A DNA stretch of 21,133 bases from an uncultured Bacteroidales bacterium (GTDB lineage: Bacteria > Bacteroidota > Bacteroidia > Bacteroidales > UBA932), in contig CAKUVA010000031.1 of NCBI GenBank assembly GCA_934693135.1, positions 1 to 21,133 of the forward strand, read 5' to 3'. The notes beneath the pieces were generated by a model. The model ran no database searches and was not told the origin of the DNA. It saw nothing but the letters and a program-made list of their open reading frames with translations. The position numbers and the translations under genes were made by a program. How positions within the stretch are numbered: position 1 is the first letter of the stretch; each line of letters opens with the position of its first letter. Below are positions 1 through 10,000 of this stretch, one piece after another.

Positions 1-23
1 ATAAAATGTAAAAAATGTAGTAG

Positions 24-2441
24 ATGAAAAAGATAATTTCGACTATTTTCGTCGTCATTTTTGTCATTAATACGTTTGCTCAGACGAAGAAATGCACAAT
101 CAGTGGATATATCAGAGATGCAGCTACTGGTGAAACATTGATCGGAGCTGGCGTAGCGGTGATATCTTCGACGAAAGCAACAGGTGCTGTGACAAATGAA
201 TATGGCTATTATACGTTGACTATTCCAGAAGGAAGAGTGAATCTTGTATACTCATATGTCGGATGTGCTAATGTATATAGAAACATTGAGCTTCAGAAAG
301 ATACTATTATAAATATTGCATTGGCACAATCATCGTCACTTAAAGCATCGACAGTAGTGTCAAGGAAGGATGCTGGAATTTTGTCTACATATATGGGAGC
401 GATGGAAATACCGCAGGAAATGATTCAAAACATGCCAGTTGTTTTAGGAGAGCCTGATGTTATAAAGACTATTCAGTTGATGCCTGGAGTGCAGGGAGGA
501 ATGGAGGGATTCTCTGGTTTATATGTGCGAGGGGGTGGTGCTGATGAAAATCTCATGATGCTTGATGGAACATCGCTCTATAATGTTAGCCACCTGTTCG
601 GTCTACTCTCTGTGTTCACTCCAGAAGCAGTAAAGAAAGTTACATTTTACAAAGGTTCATTTCCAGCGAGATATGGAGGTCGTGTGTCTAGCATCGTGGA
701 TGTAAGAACCAATGATGGAAATTCCAAAGGTTTTCATGGCTCTGTAGGTGCAGGACTTCTTGCAGAAAAACTTCATCTTGAAGGCCCGATCTTCAATGAG
801 AATACAACATTCTCATTAAGTTCCAGAGGAATGCATACCTTTCTGTTCGATCGTATCATAAAAGCCTGCGGAAGCCCTGCAAATTATGCTTTTTACGATG
901 TCAATGCGAAGATTGCACATCGTTTCGGTGATTTTGACAGATTGTATCTTGCTTTCTATACTGGATGTGACTATTTTCGCTATGATGATGTTTCTAAATC
1001 AAGTTCTCCGTATAATGTTGATAATAAGTCATATATTAGATATCAAGAGGAACGGAATAAGTTAAACCTGCGATGGGGCAATACATTGACAACTCTTAGG
1101 TGGAATCATGTTTTCAATAACAGGCTGTTTGCAAATGTTTCAGCGTCATGGAATACATACAAAATGAATCTTGTTACGAAAACACATGAAATTCTCAAGT
1201 CAGAGAGCTTGAATTATAATAAACAGTACAGATATTTGTACACATCAGGAATCCGTGATTTGGGAGCAAAAATTGATTTCGATTATACACCTTTACCAAC
1301 ACATTTGATAAAATTTGGAGGTGAATATGTTAATCATGTCTACAGACCTGAAGTTGAACACACTAAGGACTTTATGAATGTCGGGGGATCAACAGAGAAG
1401 AGCGATAAAAAAAACAATATCAGTCCGAATTTATATGGAAGCGAAATATCTGCATATATAGAAGACGACATGTCGCTCGGTGGACATTTCTCATTTAACC
1501 CTGGCGTGCATCTGAGTATGTTCATGGTGAATGGAAAGACATATTTTTGCCCAGAGCCCAGGGCTGCAGCAAAAGTCTCATTCGGTAAAGGATGGGCGGT
1601 GAAGGTAGCATATTCTAGAATGTCGCAATATGTTCATCAACTTACATCCGGTAGTTTAAGTCTTCCTACAGATTTGTGGGTGCCGATAACCAAGAACATA
1701 AAACCAGTGACTTCAGACATCTCCTCTCTTGGTATCTACTATACTGGGCTTGAAGGTTGGGAATTTTCTGTGGAAGGCTATTGGAAAAAACTGAACAATG
1801 TCCTTGAGTACAAGGATGGCAAGATGTCGTTTTCGTCAGCTTCTAACTGGGAGGAGAATGTTGAGATGGGACAAGGACGCTCATACGGAGTGGAATTCTT
1901 TGCTCAAAAAACATTGGGACGTACGACAGGAACAGCATCATATACATTGTCTAAGACAGACAGAATATTTCGGAATGGAACTATCAACGACGGGAAATGG
2001 TTTCCTTTTATTTATGATCGCAGACATAATTTCTGCATCAGTGTGAACCAGAAATTTGGTAGGAGGGTGGATTTAAGCGCCGTATGGACATATTCTTCAG
2101 GTAATTGGATGACTGTTCCGACAAGACAGACTGTAATTGTTTCGCCTGACGGAAAAAATATTGTATCTGAGGATTATATAGATCGCAGGAATAACTATAA
2201 GCTTCCGTCATCTCATAGACTTGACTTTAGTGTGAACATTCATAAGAAAAAACATCATGGCGAGAGAATTTGGAACTTCGGGATGTATAATGCTTATGGC
2301 GCTATGAACCCCAACTGGGTTGTTGTGGATAGTAGAGAAATTAAGAATCCTTCCACAGGAGAGTCTACATTCATACCGGCATTAAGCAAAAGAACATTCC
2401 TGCTGTTCCTGCCGTCATTCAGTTATACATATAAATTTTAG
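24..2441 (+). CDS. TonB-dependent outer-membrane receptor with N-terminal carboxypeptidase-like domain
   Basis: Predicted outer-membrane beta-barrel that imports an unidentified ligand using energy passed on by TonB. Residues 1-20 form a signal peptide ending in NTFAQ. Residues about 25-105 match the carboxypeptidase-D regulatory-like fold typical of Bacteroidota receptors (GETLIGAGVAV, then TNEYGYYTLTIPEG). The plug follows at about 118-230, with LGEPDVIKTIQLMPGVQGG, the glycine-rich GLYVRGGGADENLMMLDG and FPARYGGRVSSIVDV. The rest is barrel-like and ends in YKF, the terminal aromatic expected of a barrel. At 805 residues it is shorter than SusC proteins and lacks their hallmarks, so a FecA-like class is more likely. 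In-frame TAG TAG directly precedes the ATG, fixing the start region. The next gene begins 5 bases after the stop and is probably co-transcribed. The ligand cannot be read from sequence. Confidence 0.93.
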   Translation: MKKIISTIFVVIFVINTFAQTKKCTISGYIRDAATGETLIGAGVAVISSTKATGAVTNEYGYYTLTIPEGRVNLVYSYVGCANVYRNIELQKDTIINIALAQSSSLKASTVVSRKDAGILSTYMGAMEIPQEMIQNMPVVLGEPDVIKTIQLMPGVQGGMEGFSGLYVRGGGADENLMMLDGTSLYNVSHLFGLLSVFTPEAVKKVTFYKGSFPARYGGRVSSIVDVRTNDGNSKGFHGSVGAGLLAEKLHLEGPIFNENTTFSLSSRGMHTFLFDRIIKACGSPANYAFYDVNAKIAHRFGDFDRLYLAFYTGCDYFRYDDVSKSSSPYNVDNKSYIRYQEERNKLNLRWGNTLTTLRWNHVFNNRLFANVSASWNTYKMNLVTKTHEILKSESLNYNKQYRYLYTSGIRDLGAKIDFDYTPLPTHLIKFGGEYVNHVYRPEVEHTKDFMNVGGSTEKSDKKNNISPNLYGSEISAYIEDDMSLGGHFSFNPGVHLSMFMVNGKTYFCPEPRAAAKVSFGKGWAVKVAYSRMSQYVHQLTSGSLSLPTDLWVPITKNIKPVTSDISSLGIYYTGLEGWEFSVEGYWKKLNNVLEYKDGKMSFSSASNWEENVEMGQGRSYGVEFFAQKTLGRTTGTASYTLSKTDRIFRNGTINDGKWFPFIYDRRHNFCISVNQKFGRRVDLSAVWTYSSGNWMTVPTRQTVIVSPDGKNIVSEDYIDRRNNYKLPSSHRLDFSVNIHKKKHHGERIWNFGMYNAYGAMNPNWVVVDSREIKNPSTGESTFIPALSKRTFLLFLPSFSYTYKF

Positions 2442-2446
2442 AAGCC

Positions 2447-3472
2447 ATGAGATTAGTTAAAGATATATTTGTCGTGTTAGCATTGATGTTTGTTACATCA
2501 TGTGAGAGATACATTGATCTGAACAAGATAGGACCAGAGAGATTGCTTGTTGTCAATGCTAATCTATTGAGTGGTGATACTTTGCAGACATTTTTATTGT
2601 CATGGAGCTTATTTGATGCGGTTAAGCCGGTCGAATCTGCACATTTGGAATTTTATGTGAATGGAGAGCTTGCTGCCACATCGGATGATGTGCATGAACT
2701 AGACCGTTTCTCTTCTTATGTGAGCGAAATGAAAGTTAAAGCTACGTTCAAGGAAGGAGATAAAGTGAAGATAAAAGTGGCTTCAGGTGAATCCCATGCT
2801 GAAATTACTGCTATTGCTCCTACTGCGCCTAAGATTACTTCAGTAGATACGACTGAGTTCAGTACTAAAGACAAGCAGGGTGATGTAGAAGAGTTTTACA
2901 TGGCCAAAGTATCTCTTTCCGATGTTCCTGGTGAGAATAACTATTATCGTATCATCATGTCTGTTGAATCAGAATTTTATGCAAGTCAAGTATCAGCTGA
3001 TAGTGGGTATAAAGAAGGACAATTCTTGTGTAACGCATCGAAGGCCATTGATTTTGACAATACATACGAAAGCCTGTTATACAAGAAGATGAAGATTGGC
3101 ATGGACTCGGATTCAGATGATAAAGATAATTATTACGCCAATAAGTTCAATTTATTTACGGATAATTCATTTGCTGATGGGGCTTATACCCTTAAATTGG
3201 CATTCGGAAAATATGACTTGTATAATTATTATCCTGGATCATGGTCAAGCGATATGTTTCGGCCTGTAGCAAGCAATAGCATTCGCTTTCGGGTATTGTC
3301 AATGTCCAGAAGCTCATATAATTACATGAATGATTATGCATTTGATATGTCGGATCAGGGAGATTGGACATTCATAGGTGATATTCCTTATCCAAGTAAT
3401 GTCAAAGGTGGTACTGGGATGGTCTCTGTGATGACTCCTGCGGACTATTATGTTAGACTTGGAAACCAATAG
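2447..3472 (+). CDS. DUF4249-family lipoprotein, partner of the upstream TonB receptor
   Basis: A 341-residue predicted lipoprotein. The N-terminus is a short positive region and a hydrophobic stretch ending in FVTSC, giving a lipobox with Cys19 as the lipidated residue. The mature start, CERYIDL followed by a beta-rich segment (RLLVVNANLLSGDTL, then HLEFYVNGELAATS), fits the DUF4249 family as I know it. Such proteins are commonly encoded right after TonB-dependent receptors in Bacteroidota, and here the gap is 5 bases, so an outer-membrane complex with the receptor is the natural inference. The molecular role of the family is not established to my knowledge; ligand capture at the surface is possible by analogy with SusD, but there is no resemblance to SusD. 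The gene ends 34 bases before a strong hairpin terminator. Confidence 0.8.
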   Translation: MRLVKDIFVVLALMFVTSCERYIDLNKIGPERLLVVNANLLSGDTLQTFLLSWSLFDAVKPVESAHLEFYVNGELAATSDDVHELDRFSSYVSEMKVKATFKEGDKVKIKVASGESHAEITAIAPTAPKITSVDTTEFSTKDKQGDVEEFYMAKVSLSDVPGENNYYRIIMSVESEFYASQVSADSGYKEGQFLCNASKAIDFDNTYESLLYKKMKIGMDSDSDDKDNYYANKFNLFTDNSFADGAYTLKLAFGKYDLYNYYPGSWSSDMFRPVASNSIRFRVLSMSRSSYNYMNDYAFDMSDQGDWTFIGDIPYPSNVKGGTGMVSVMTPADYYVRLGNQ

Positions 3473-3506
3473 AGTTGATGGTATCAACATCAAATATATC
3501 AACAAG

Positions 3507-3537
3507 AAAATCCGGCCGTTTATTCGACCGGATTTTT
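3507..3537. terminator. Bidirectional intrinsic terminator between convergent genes
   Basis: Arms 3507-3518 and 3525-3536 pair around a 6-base loop, with T5 at 3533-3537. In plus-strand RNA there is one C-A mismatch (3516/3527); in minus-strand RNA that pair becomes G-U, so the stem is continuous, and a T-rich tract (TTTTCTTGTT) also follows on that side. It lies between the stops of the DUF4249 gene (+) and floA (-) and probably serves both. Confidence 0.85.
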
Positions 3538-3558
3538 AGTTATGCATTGCAGAAGAAT

Positions 3559-4512
3559 TTACTTTTTGGCGATGTTCTCGCGCATATCGGTATCTGCCTG
3601 CACATTTTTTATCTTGTAATAGTCCATGATTCCGAGGTTGCCATTGCGGAATGCCTCAGCTATTGCCAATGGAACCTGAGACTCGGCTTCGATCACTTTC
3701 GCGCGGGCTTCTTGAGCCTTTGCTTTCATTTCCTGCTCTAATGCCACTGCCATTGCTCTTCGTTCCTCCGCACGAGCTTGGGCAATATTCTTGTCCGCAT
3801 CAGCTTGATCCATCTGTAGGACTGCACCGATATTCTTTCCTATGTCAATGTCTGCGATGTCAATGGAGAGAATCTCGAATGCTGTACCTGCGTCAAGTCC
3901 CTTGGCAAGAACGACTTTAGAGATGGATTCAGGCTTTTCAAGCACTTCCGCATGACTTTCGGCAGAACCAATAGATGAAACTATACCCTCTCCTACACGG
4001 GCGAGAACAGTCTCTTCACCTGCACCTCCGACAAGTTGGTTTATATTTGCGCGTACTGTGACCCGAGCTTTGCATATTAGTTGAATTCCATTTTTAGCAA
4101 CTGCTGTCACTGGTGGTGTGTTGATGACTTTCGGGTTTACTGACATTTGCACGGCCTCAAAAACATCTCGACCGGCCAGATCAATTCCTGCTGCGGTCTT
4201 GAAGTCAAGAGGAATATTTGCTTTGTCTGCAGATATGAGAGCGTTTACCACTTTGACTACATTTCCTTTGGCGAGGTAATGAGCTTCAAGCTCATTGGAT
4301 TTTAGTTTCAGTCCAGCCTTTGTTCCTGTAATCATGGCGATTACAATAGTATTAGGATTGACGCCTCTCCAACGCATCAGTATTAGCTGGATGAGAGGAA
4401 TGTGTACTCCTGATAGGATAGCCTGAAACCAAAGAGTGACAGGGAAAAACCATAGGAGAATAATAAGAGCGACAAATGCTATGCCGACCCATACAATGAA
4501 CGGAATTACCAT
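3559..4512 (-). CDS. floA: Flotillin-like protein FloA (YqfA type)
   Basis: Bacterial flotillin that assembles in the cytoplasmic membrane and is thought to organise functional membrane microdomains. The 317-residue length is close to the usual FloA size. A single N-terminal membrane hairpin/helix (about 5-27) is followed by the family block around [15 protein letters not shown], then an SPFH/band-7-like domain with [21 protein letters not shown] and the conserved [20 protein letters not shown]. The C-terminal part is an Ala/Glu/Lys-rich coiled coil (about 235-290, [18 protein letters not shown]). It starts with ATG 33 bases after the nfeD stop, the classic nfeD-floA order, so both are likely made from the promoter upstream of nfeD. 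It ends just before the shared bidirectional terminator. Confidence 0.96.
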   Translation of the reverse strand: MVIPFIVWVGIAFVALIILLWFFPVTLWFQAILSGVHIPLIQLILMRWRGVNPNTIVIAMITGTKAGLKLKSNELEAHYLAKGNVVKVVNALISADKANIPLDFKTAAGIDLAGRDVFEAVQMSVNPKVINTPPVTAVAKNGIQLICKARVTVRANINQLVGGAGEETVLARVGEGIVSSIGSAESHAEVLEKPESISKVVLAKGLDAGTAFEILSIDIADIDIGKNIGAVLQMDQADADKNIAQARAEERRAMAVALEQEMKAKAQEARAKVIEAESQVPLAIAEAFRNGNLGIMDYYKIKNVQADTDMRENIAKK

Positions 4513-4545
4513 ATATCAGTTATTTATGCTTTATTTGTCAATACG

Positions 4546-5013
4546 TCAAAATGCCTCATCTCTCATTACAGGCTTGACATAAATCTTGTTATTTTCTATG
4601 TGGACAATTTCTACCCGAGTGCCAGCATCAATCATCCCTTCAAGCGATGTTACTTCATAGGTTTTATCATTTATCCGAACTGAGCCTACAGGGCCAAGAC
4701 GTGTGATGGCTGTGCCTCTGTCTCCAACCCCTACATTATTGTAGTCTGGTTTGTTCTCGATGACGGTATCAAGCTCCAGTCGCTTCCATGTCTTAGCTCG
4801 TAGCGCATAGAACAACAATGCAGATAAAAGAATCACATCAACTATTGTTACTATGGCTCCTATTAGAGGGCTTAGAAAAACAAATGAATAATAAGATGCC
4901 CCACATAAGGCAATAACTCCGAGAAAACCTGCCACACCAACACCTGGGATAAGCAGAATTTCAGCGAGAATGAGAATAATTCCGGCGAGAATCAGTGTTA
5001 TTACAAGCCCCAT
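4546..5013 (-). CDS. NfeD-family membrane protein (short type), FloA partner
   Basis: About 155 residues: three to four hydrophobic helices (starting GLVITLILAGIILILAE) followed by a soluble C-terminal beta domain (RGTAITRLGPVGSVRINDKTYE, then VEIVHIENNKIYVKP) that fits the NfeD OB-fold. It is the short form without the ClpP-like serine protease domain of long NfeD proteins. NfeD proteins pair with flotillin/SPFH proteins, and floA follows 33 bases downstream. The reading frame is open upstream to a TTG at 5037, but I chose the ATG at 5013 because the product then begins directly with the first membrane helix and the predicted promoter leaves a leader of about 33 bases. Confidence 0.88.
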   Translation of the reverse strand: MGLVITLILAGIILILAEILLIPGVGVAGFLGVIALCGASYYSFVFLSPLIGAIVTIVDVILLSALLFYALRAKTWKRLELDTVIENKPDYNNVGVGDRGTAITRLGPVGSVRINDKTYEVTSLEGMIDAGTRVEIVHIENNKIYVKPVMRDEAF

Positions 5014-5051
5014 ATCAGAATCTGTTTGAAATTTCAATCAATGAACAAATT

Positions 5052-5080
5052 CAAATATAGTGTTTTTTATTTAAAATCAA
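5052..5080 (-). promoter_or_regulatory. Predicted Bacteroidota promoter for nfeD-floA
   Basis: On the minus strand TTG at 5080-5078 is followed after 18 bases by TATATTTG at 5059-5052, matching the -33 TTTG / -7 TAnnTTTG pattern. The expected transcription start is near 5046, about 33 bases before the chosen nfeD ATG. The -33 element overlaps the last codons of the PD40/SPOR gene upstream, so nfeD-floA probably has its own promoter rather than relying only on read-through. Confidence 0.6.
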
Positions 5081-6909
5081 TTCTTGATTTCAGATATTCC
5101 TGCGGATTCTATGCGAATGTTGTCTATCCCTACTGTTTTTATTGAGGAGGCTGTGCTTTCCGCTGTAGCCTTATCTTCAAATGGACCAAGAATATATGAT
5201 ACTATTCCTCCATCTGTTGTTCGTGCCATGTCTGCTTCGGTAATAGCCTTGATGTCTGTAAGGTTTTTTTCTGTTAATGAGTTGCCATCGGCAGGGAATA
5301 TCCTAATTTGGAACATTTCATGTATTTCCTTTTCTATGGCCCTTGCCTTAGTCACGGTAATGCTTTTCCCGTTAAGGAATGCAGTGATGAAAGCGCTTCT
5401 GAAGCCGACACGTTTTACTCTGTTGAGATTTGACAGAACGTCGCGGTAGCTATGGAAAAGCCCAACAGAGTATATTCGTTTTCCGTTTGTAGCCTGTCTT
5501 TCAAATACTGGGCTTAACCCTTTAATTTGCTTTATAGTTGCTTTTGAAACCATTGAGAAAAGCTGTATCTGGTACACAAGCCCCTGTGGTAGCATATTGT
5601 CTTCAGCGAAACGGCCTTCAGGTAGGACTTGGAATGTATAGTCGAATGAAGGTTTAGGCTTCTCCATATTTAGATTTATAAGCTTTCCCATACATTTCTT
5701 TGAGAATGTATATCCTGATGAAACACCAACGACTTCTCTGTCCGCCTCATGTTGAAGTTTCTCCGGATCAATGGAAACACCTCGTCTTAAAAATTCAAGT
5801 TCGATAGCCTGAAGTGATTTGCTGGCGACTGCAAGCGAGTCTTTAAGTTGCGGTATTCTACTGATTAGAGAGGCCTCTCCAGAAACACCATATCTGTATA
5901 TGGAATCACGTAATGCTCGTACAGTCTGCATTTTCGCTGAATATCTACGCATATCGTCATTGTCTTTCACATCATCAGCGACTGCAGAATCATTATCAAT
6001 TCTTGATGGGTCATTCAGTGGCTCCAAACTACATAATTTGCGTAATTCCTCTGGGTCGTCGATGGCTTTCCTAACCGGAGTGCTATCAAATTCGAGAACG
6101 TAAATGTCTACACTATCCTTTGGACATGCCCTGTTAGAGGCGAACATTGAATATTTTCCATCTGAAGTATTTATGAATAGGAAATCATCATATGGAGAAG
6201 AATACGGGAATCCCATATTCACAGGAACACCCCAGTCATTTAGGTCATTGTCCCAAGTGGAGACGTACAGGTCGTATCCACCCATTCCATAAAGACCTTT
6301 GGACGCGAAAAAAAGTTGTTTTCCATCTGGAGATACCATCGGATAAATTTCATCAGACGATGTCGTCATCTGTTCATTTATAAGCTCTGGTATTGTCCAT
6401 AGCGAATCTCTGAGTGAGCTATGGTAAATGTTACGGATGCCATCTTGATCTTTACTTGACCAATAGATATCTTTCAAGCTATCAGGTACATATACCGCCC
6501 TTGCGAAAGGATCTCCAGAAGATTTGTCAAGTTGATTCGGAACTAATCTCCAGCTGTGATCTTGAAGTGGATAGTACAGAAAAAAATCATTCAATGAGAA
6601 TCGTTCACGCGCTACTGCCACAGGTGTGCTACAGAAGCCCATCATGTTTTTACCATTCTGTGCTTGAATCATGGCTTCGTCTATGAGAATAGCTGTAGCA
6701 GAATCTGCCACCATTTTAGCTTCTTCATAAAGAATAGTAGCATCATTAAACCTGTAACTCTTTATCAATGAATCCGTAATTTCCTGTAGCTCGGGAAATG
6801 ATAGATGATGTGCCGGCATAGACAATGAATCTGAAGCCTCTTTGCTTGATGCAGAGAGGGATACGCTTATTGCGGCAATTATTGGAATGTAAAAATTAGC
6901 TATAGTCAT
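5077..6909 (-). CDS. Exported PD40 (beta-propeller-like) protein with C-terminal SPOR-like repeats
   Basis: About 610 residues with a signal peptide (MTIANFYIPIIAAISVSLSA). An alpha-helical, TPR-like stretch (about 35-90) leads into a region with WD40-like PD40 signatures at about 185-275: SDEIYPMVSPDGKQLFFAS, GGYDLYVSTWD and DGKYSMFASNR. These occur in Bacteroidota envelope proteins of the OmpA/PorE kind, but I see no OmpA peptidoglycan-binding motif here. The C-terminal third has two segments with SPOR-like spacing (YQIQLFSMVSKATIKQI...FITAFLNGK, and GIVSYILGPFEDKATAEST near the end), suggesting possible binding to denuded peptidoglycan. The frame is open to a TTG at 6924, but that TTG is the end of a -7 box, so I use the ATG at 6909. 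Cellular role unknown; periplasmic or cell-wall-associated is inferred. Confidence 0.8.
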   Translation of the reverse strand: MTIANFYIPIIAAISVSLSASSKEASDSLSMPAHHLSFPELQEITDSLIKSYRFNDATILYEEAKMVADSATAILIDEAMIQAQNGKNMMGFCSTPVAVARERFSLNDFFLYYPLQDHSWRLVPNQLDKSSGDPFARAVYVPDSLKDIYWSSKDQDGIRNIYHSSLRDSLWTIPELINEQMTTSSDEIYPMVSPDGKQLFFASKGLYGMGGYDLYVSTWDNDLNDWGVPVNMGFPYSSPYDDFLFINTSDGKYSMFASNRACPKDSVDIYVLEFDSTPVRKAIDDPEELRKLCSLEPLNDPSRIDNDSAVADDVKDNDDMRRYSAKMQTVRALRDSIYRYGVSGEASLISRIPQLKDSLAVASKSLQAIELEFLRRGVSIDPEKLQHEADREVVGVSSGYTFSKKCMGKLINLNMEKPKPSFDYTFQVLPEGRFAEDNMLPQGLVYQIQLFSMVSKATIKQIKGLSPVFERQATNGKRIYSVGLFHSYRDVLSNLNRVKRVGFRSAFITAFLNGKSITVTKARAIEKEIHEMFQIRIFPADGNSLTEKNLTDIKAITEADMARTTDGGIVSYILGPFEDKATAESTASSIKTVGIDNIRIESAGISEIKN

Positions 6910-6921
6910 AATCTTGGACTG

Positions 6922-6929
6922 CAAAAATA
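6922..6929 (-). promoter_or_regulatory. -7 box for the PD40/SPOR gene
   Basis: TATTTTTG on the minus strand (6929-6922) matches TAnnTTTG. It lies about 13 bases before the ATG at 6909, implying a leader of only about 6-8 bases. No good -33 TTTG is present at the usual distance. It shares the short intergenic region with the divergent secDF promoter. Confidence 0.45.
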
Positions 6930-6948
6930 AGAAATTACTGGCAGAAAG

Positions 6949-6979
6949 TTTCTTTCTACAAAAAAATTAGATAAATTTG
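6949..6979 (+). promoter_or_regulatory. Predicted promoter for secDF
   Basis: TTTC at 6949-6952, a 19-base spacer, then TAAATTTG at 6972-6979 (TAnnTTTG). The predicted start near 6985 leaves a leader of about 35 bases that is A/T-rich and lacks a Shine-Dalgarno sequence, as is usual in this phylum. Confidence 0.65.
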
Positions 6980-7019
6980 CACTCTATTGCGAAAACTAAA
7001 TAATTAAAATATCAATCAA

Positions 7020-10000
7020 ATGCAAAGCAAAGGTGCAATCAAATTTGTGGCGATTCTGTTAGCTCTCGCCTGCATCTGGCAGTTATCTTTCACTCTTGTA
7101 ACTGATATTCAGGAGAATAAGGCTGATAAGTATGCCCAGAATGCTATTGAGACTTTCAAACAGTCAGCTGCATTTTCAGAAGTCCCTGATGTGGACAAGG
7201 CCTTTTACCTCGATTCTCTCTCAAAAGTGAAAAATCGTTGGTACATCGATTCAGTATCGAATACTAAGGTCTATCTCGGATACACTTATAAAGATGTTAA
7301 AGCTAAGGAGATAAACCTTGGTCTTGACTTGAAGGGCGGAATGAACGTTATGCTTCAAGTACAGCTTGAGGATCTCGTGAGTGCTCTTGCCGGAGAGAAC
7401 AAGACTCCAGAATTTACTGAAGCTTTGAATCTCGCTAAAGAACGTAGCATTAATTCTCCTGATGACTTCATTACATTGTTCGCACAGGCATGGAAAGAAG
7501 TTTCTAAGGGACAGAGACTTGCTCAAGTGTTCGGTACCTACGAATTGTCGAATCGGATCAATCCTCAGTCTTCTGACGATGAGGTTCTTTCTGTAATCAG
7601 AGAAAATGCTGAGAGTGCGATATCTAATTCATTCAACGTTCTCCGCAATCGTATTGATCGTTTCGGTGTTACACAGCCATCTATCCAGAAGCTTGGAAAT
7701 AGTGGTCGAATTCTTGTCGAACTTCCTGGAGTCAAGGAACCAGAGCGTGTTAGAAAACTGCTTCAGGGAACTGCATCCCTTGAATTCTGGACTACTTATA
7801 CAGCTTCAGAACTCTCTCAATATCTTGAAGAAGCAGATGCCGCTCTTGCTCAGACGATAGATACGACAATCGTTACTACTGCAGATGCTCAGATTGAGGC
7901 TGTTGCCGCTGCTGATTCTGCTAAGGCAGCATCGGATTCTCTTCTCAATAGTCAGATTAACAAGTCTGCGAGTGATGCAAAGGCTCTTGCTGATTTTAAG
8001 AAAGCACATCCTCTTTTCGCTGTGCTCCAACCATCTAACTTTAGAGACAATGCTTGTATAGGTTTCGCGCAGGGTGGTGATACTGCTGTAGTAAATAGAC
8101 TTCTCAAAGCGCCTGAGGTAAGAGGTATTTTCCCTCCAGAGTTTAGACCGCTTTGGTCTGTGAAACCTTCTGAGTATGTGAAGGGAGGTAATGTTTATGA
8201 GCTTATTGCTATCAAGGCGGCGACCAGAGATGGAAAGGCTCCTCTTGATGGTGGCGCTGTAACTGATGCTCGTGTATCTTATAGCGGACAGGGTGTAAAC
8301 AAAGGAAACCCTACAGTGTCTATGACAATGAATGCTGAAGGTGCTTCTATTTGGGCTCGTCTTACTAAGGACAACATTGGCAGGCAAATCGCTATCGTTC
8401 TTGATGACCTCGTATATTCTTACCCTAATGTCAATTCCGAAATCACAGGCGGAAGCTCGGAGATTTCTGGCCACTTCGATGTGGAGGAGGCTACCGACCT
8501 TGCAAACGTCCTGAATTCAGGTAAGCTTCCTGCTCCAGCAAAGATTATTCAGGAACAGGTTGTTGGTCCTACCCTTGGATCAGAGTCTATTAGGGCTGGT
8601 CTTATATCATTTATTATCGCCTTCCTCTTGGTGCTTGCTTACATGGTATTCTTCTATAGCGGTGCCGGAGTAGTAGCAGATATTGCACTTCTATGCAACG
8701 TACTCTTGCTCTTTGGTACACTTGTATCATTTGGTGCTGTTCTTACATTGCCGGGCATTGCAGGTCTTGTTTTGACAATGGGTATGGCGGTCGATGCCAA
8801 TGTGATTATCTATGAGCGAGTAAAAGAGGAGCTTGCCGCAGGTAAAGGTCTTTCCAAGGCTATTGCTGATGGTTATTCAAATGCTTATTCAGCTATCATT
8901 GATGGTCAGGTTACGACGCTTCTTACAGGAATTGTTCTCTTTATCTTTGGATCTGGTCCTGTACAAGGTTTCGCTACAACACTTATCATCGGTATAATCA
9001 CTTCAGTAGTAACCTCTATCTTCATCACGAGAATAATATTTGACGATAGGGTTTCAAAAGGCAAGAATGTCAAATTTGAGAACTCTCTTACAAAGGATTT
9101 CCTTAAACATACTAAAGTTGATTTCCTTTCCAAGAAAAAATTCTCTTATGCATTCTCAGGAATTCTTATTGTGATAGCTATTGCGTCTATCTGCTTCAAA
9201 GGCTTCACTTATGGTGTAGATTTCACTGGTGGTCGTACTTATGTTGTAAGGTTCGACAAGCCTGTGACAGCTGAGCAGATTCGTGAGGCTACAGAGAAAG
9301 AGTTCAATGAGTCTGTAGAGGTCAAACAGTTTGGTGGTGAAAGTCAGATGAAGATCACTACTAAATATAAAGTGGAGAATGAGTCAAGCGAGGTAGATGC
9401 AGAGGTTGAGTCTATGCTTTACGATGCTCTTAAGGGATTCTTTGCTGAGAATATGTCTTTTGAAGAGTTTACTTCTACTCTTGATAATCCGAATGGTATT
9501 ATTTCTTCCGATAAAGTCGGTCCAACCATTGCAAACGATATGAAGAGAGATGCTATTATCGCCGTACTTATTGCGTTGTTTGTAATTTTTGCTTATATCG
9601 CAGTTCGATTCAATGGATGGACATGGGGTCTTGGCGGTGTTGTATCACTTGCGCATACTGCAATAATTGTCATAGGTTTCTTCTCATTGTTCTCAGGAAT
9701 TCTTCCTTTCAACTTGGATGTTGACCAGACTTTCATTGCTGCAATTTTGACCATTATCGGTTATGCGATAAACGATAACGTGGTTATCTTCGACAGAATT
9801 CGTGAATATCGAGCTCTGCATCCGAAGTCTGACTTCAAGACCAATGCGAACCTTGCGTTGAATAGTACTCTTACTAGAACTATCAACACGTCAGTATCAA
9901 CTCTCGTAACTATGCTCGCTATTGCTATCTTTGGAGGTGAGTCCATTCGTGGTTTGTCAGTTGCCTTGATTCTTGGTATCTGCTTTGGTACCTATGCATC

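Noticed and set aside
3475..3741. Open frame starting after the DUF4249 gene
   Set aside because: Runs through the bidirectional terminator and then antisense into floA, so it is not a plausible gene.
6907..6924. TTG at 6924 (and likewise TTG at 5037 and 12264) as start codons
   Set aside because: For 6924 and 12264 the TTG is part of a TAnnTTTG promoter box; in all three cases an ATG shortly downstream gives a better signal peptide, membrane helix or domain start.
7806..8474. A 222-codon open frame antisense to secDF
   Set aside because: It lies wholly within the conserved SecD coding sequence, is rich in Arg/Ser/Ile with no recognisable motif, and has no promoter; it mirrors the codon bias of the real gene.
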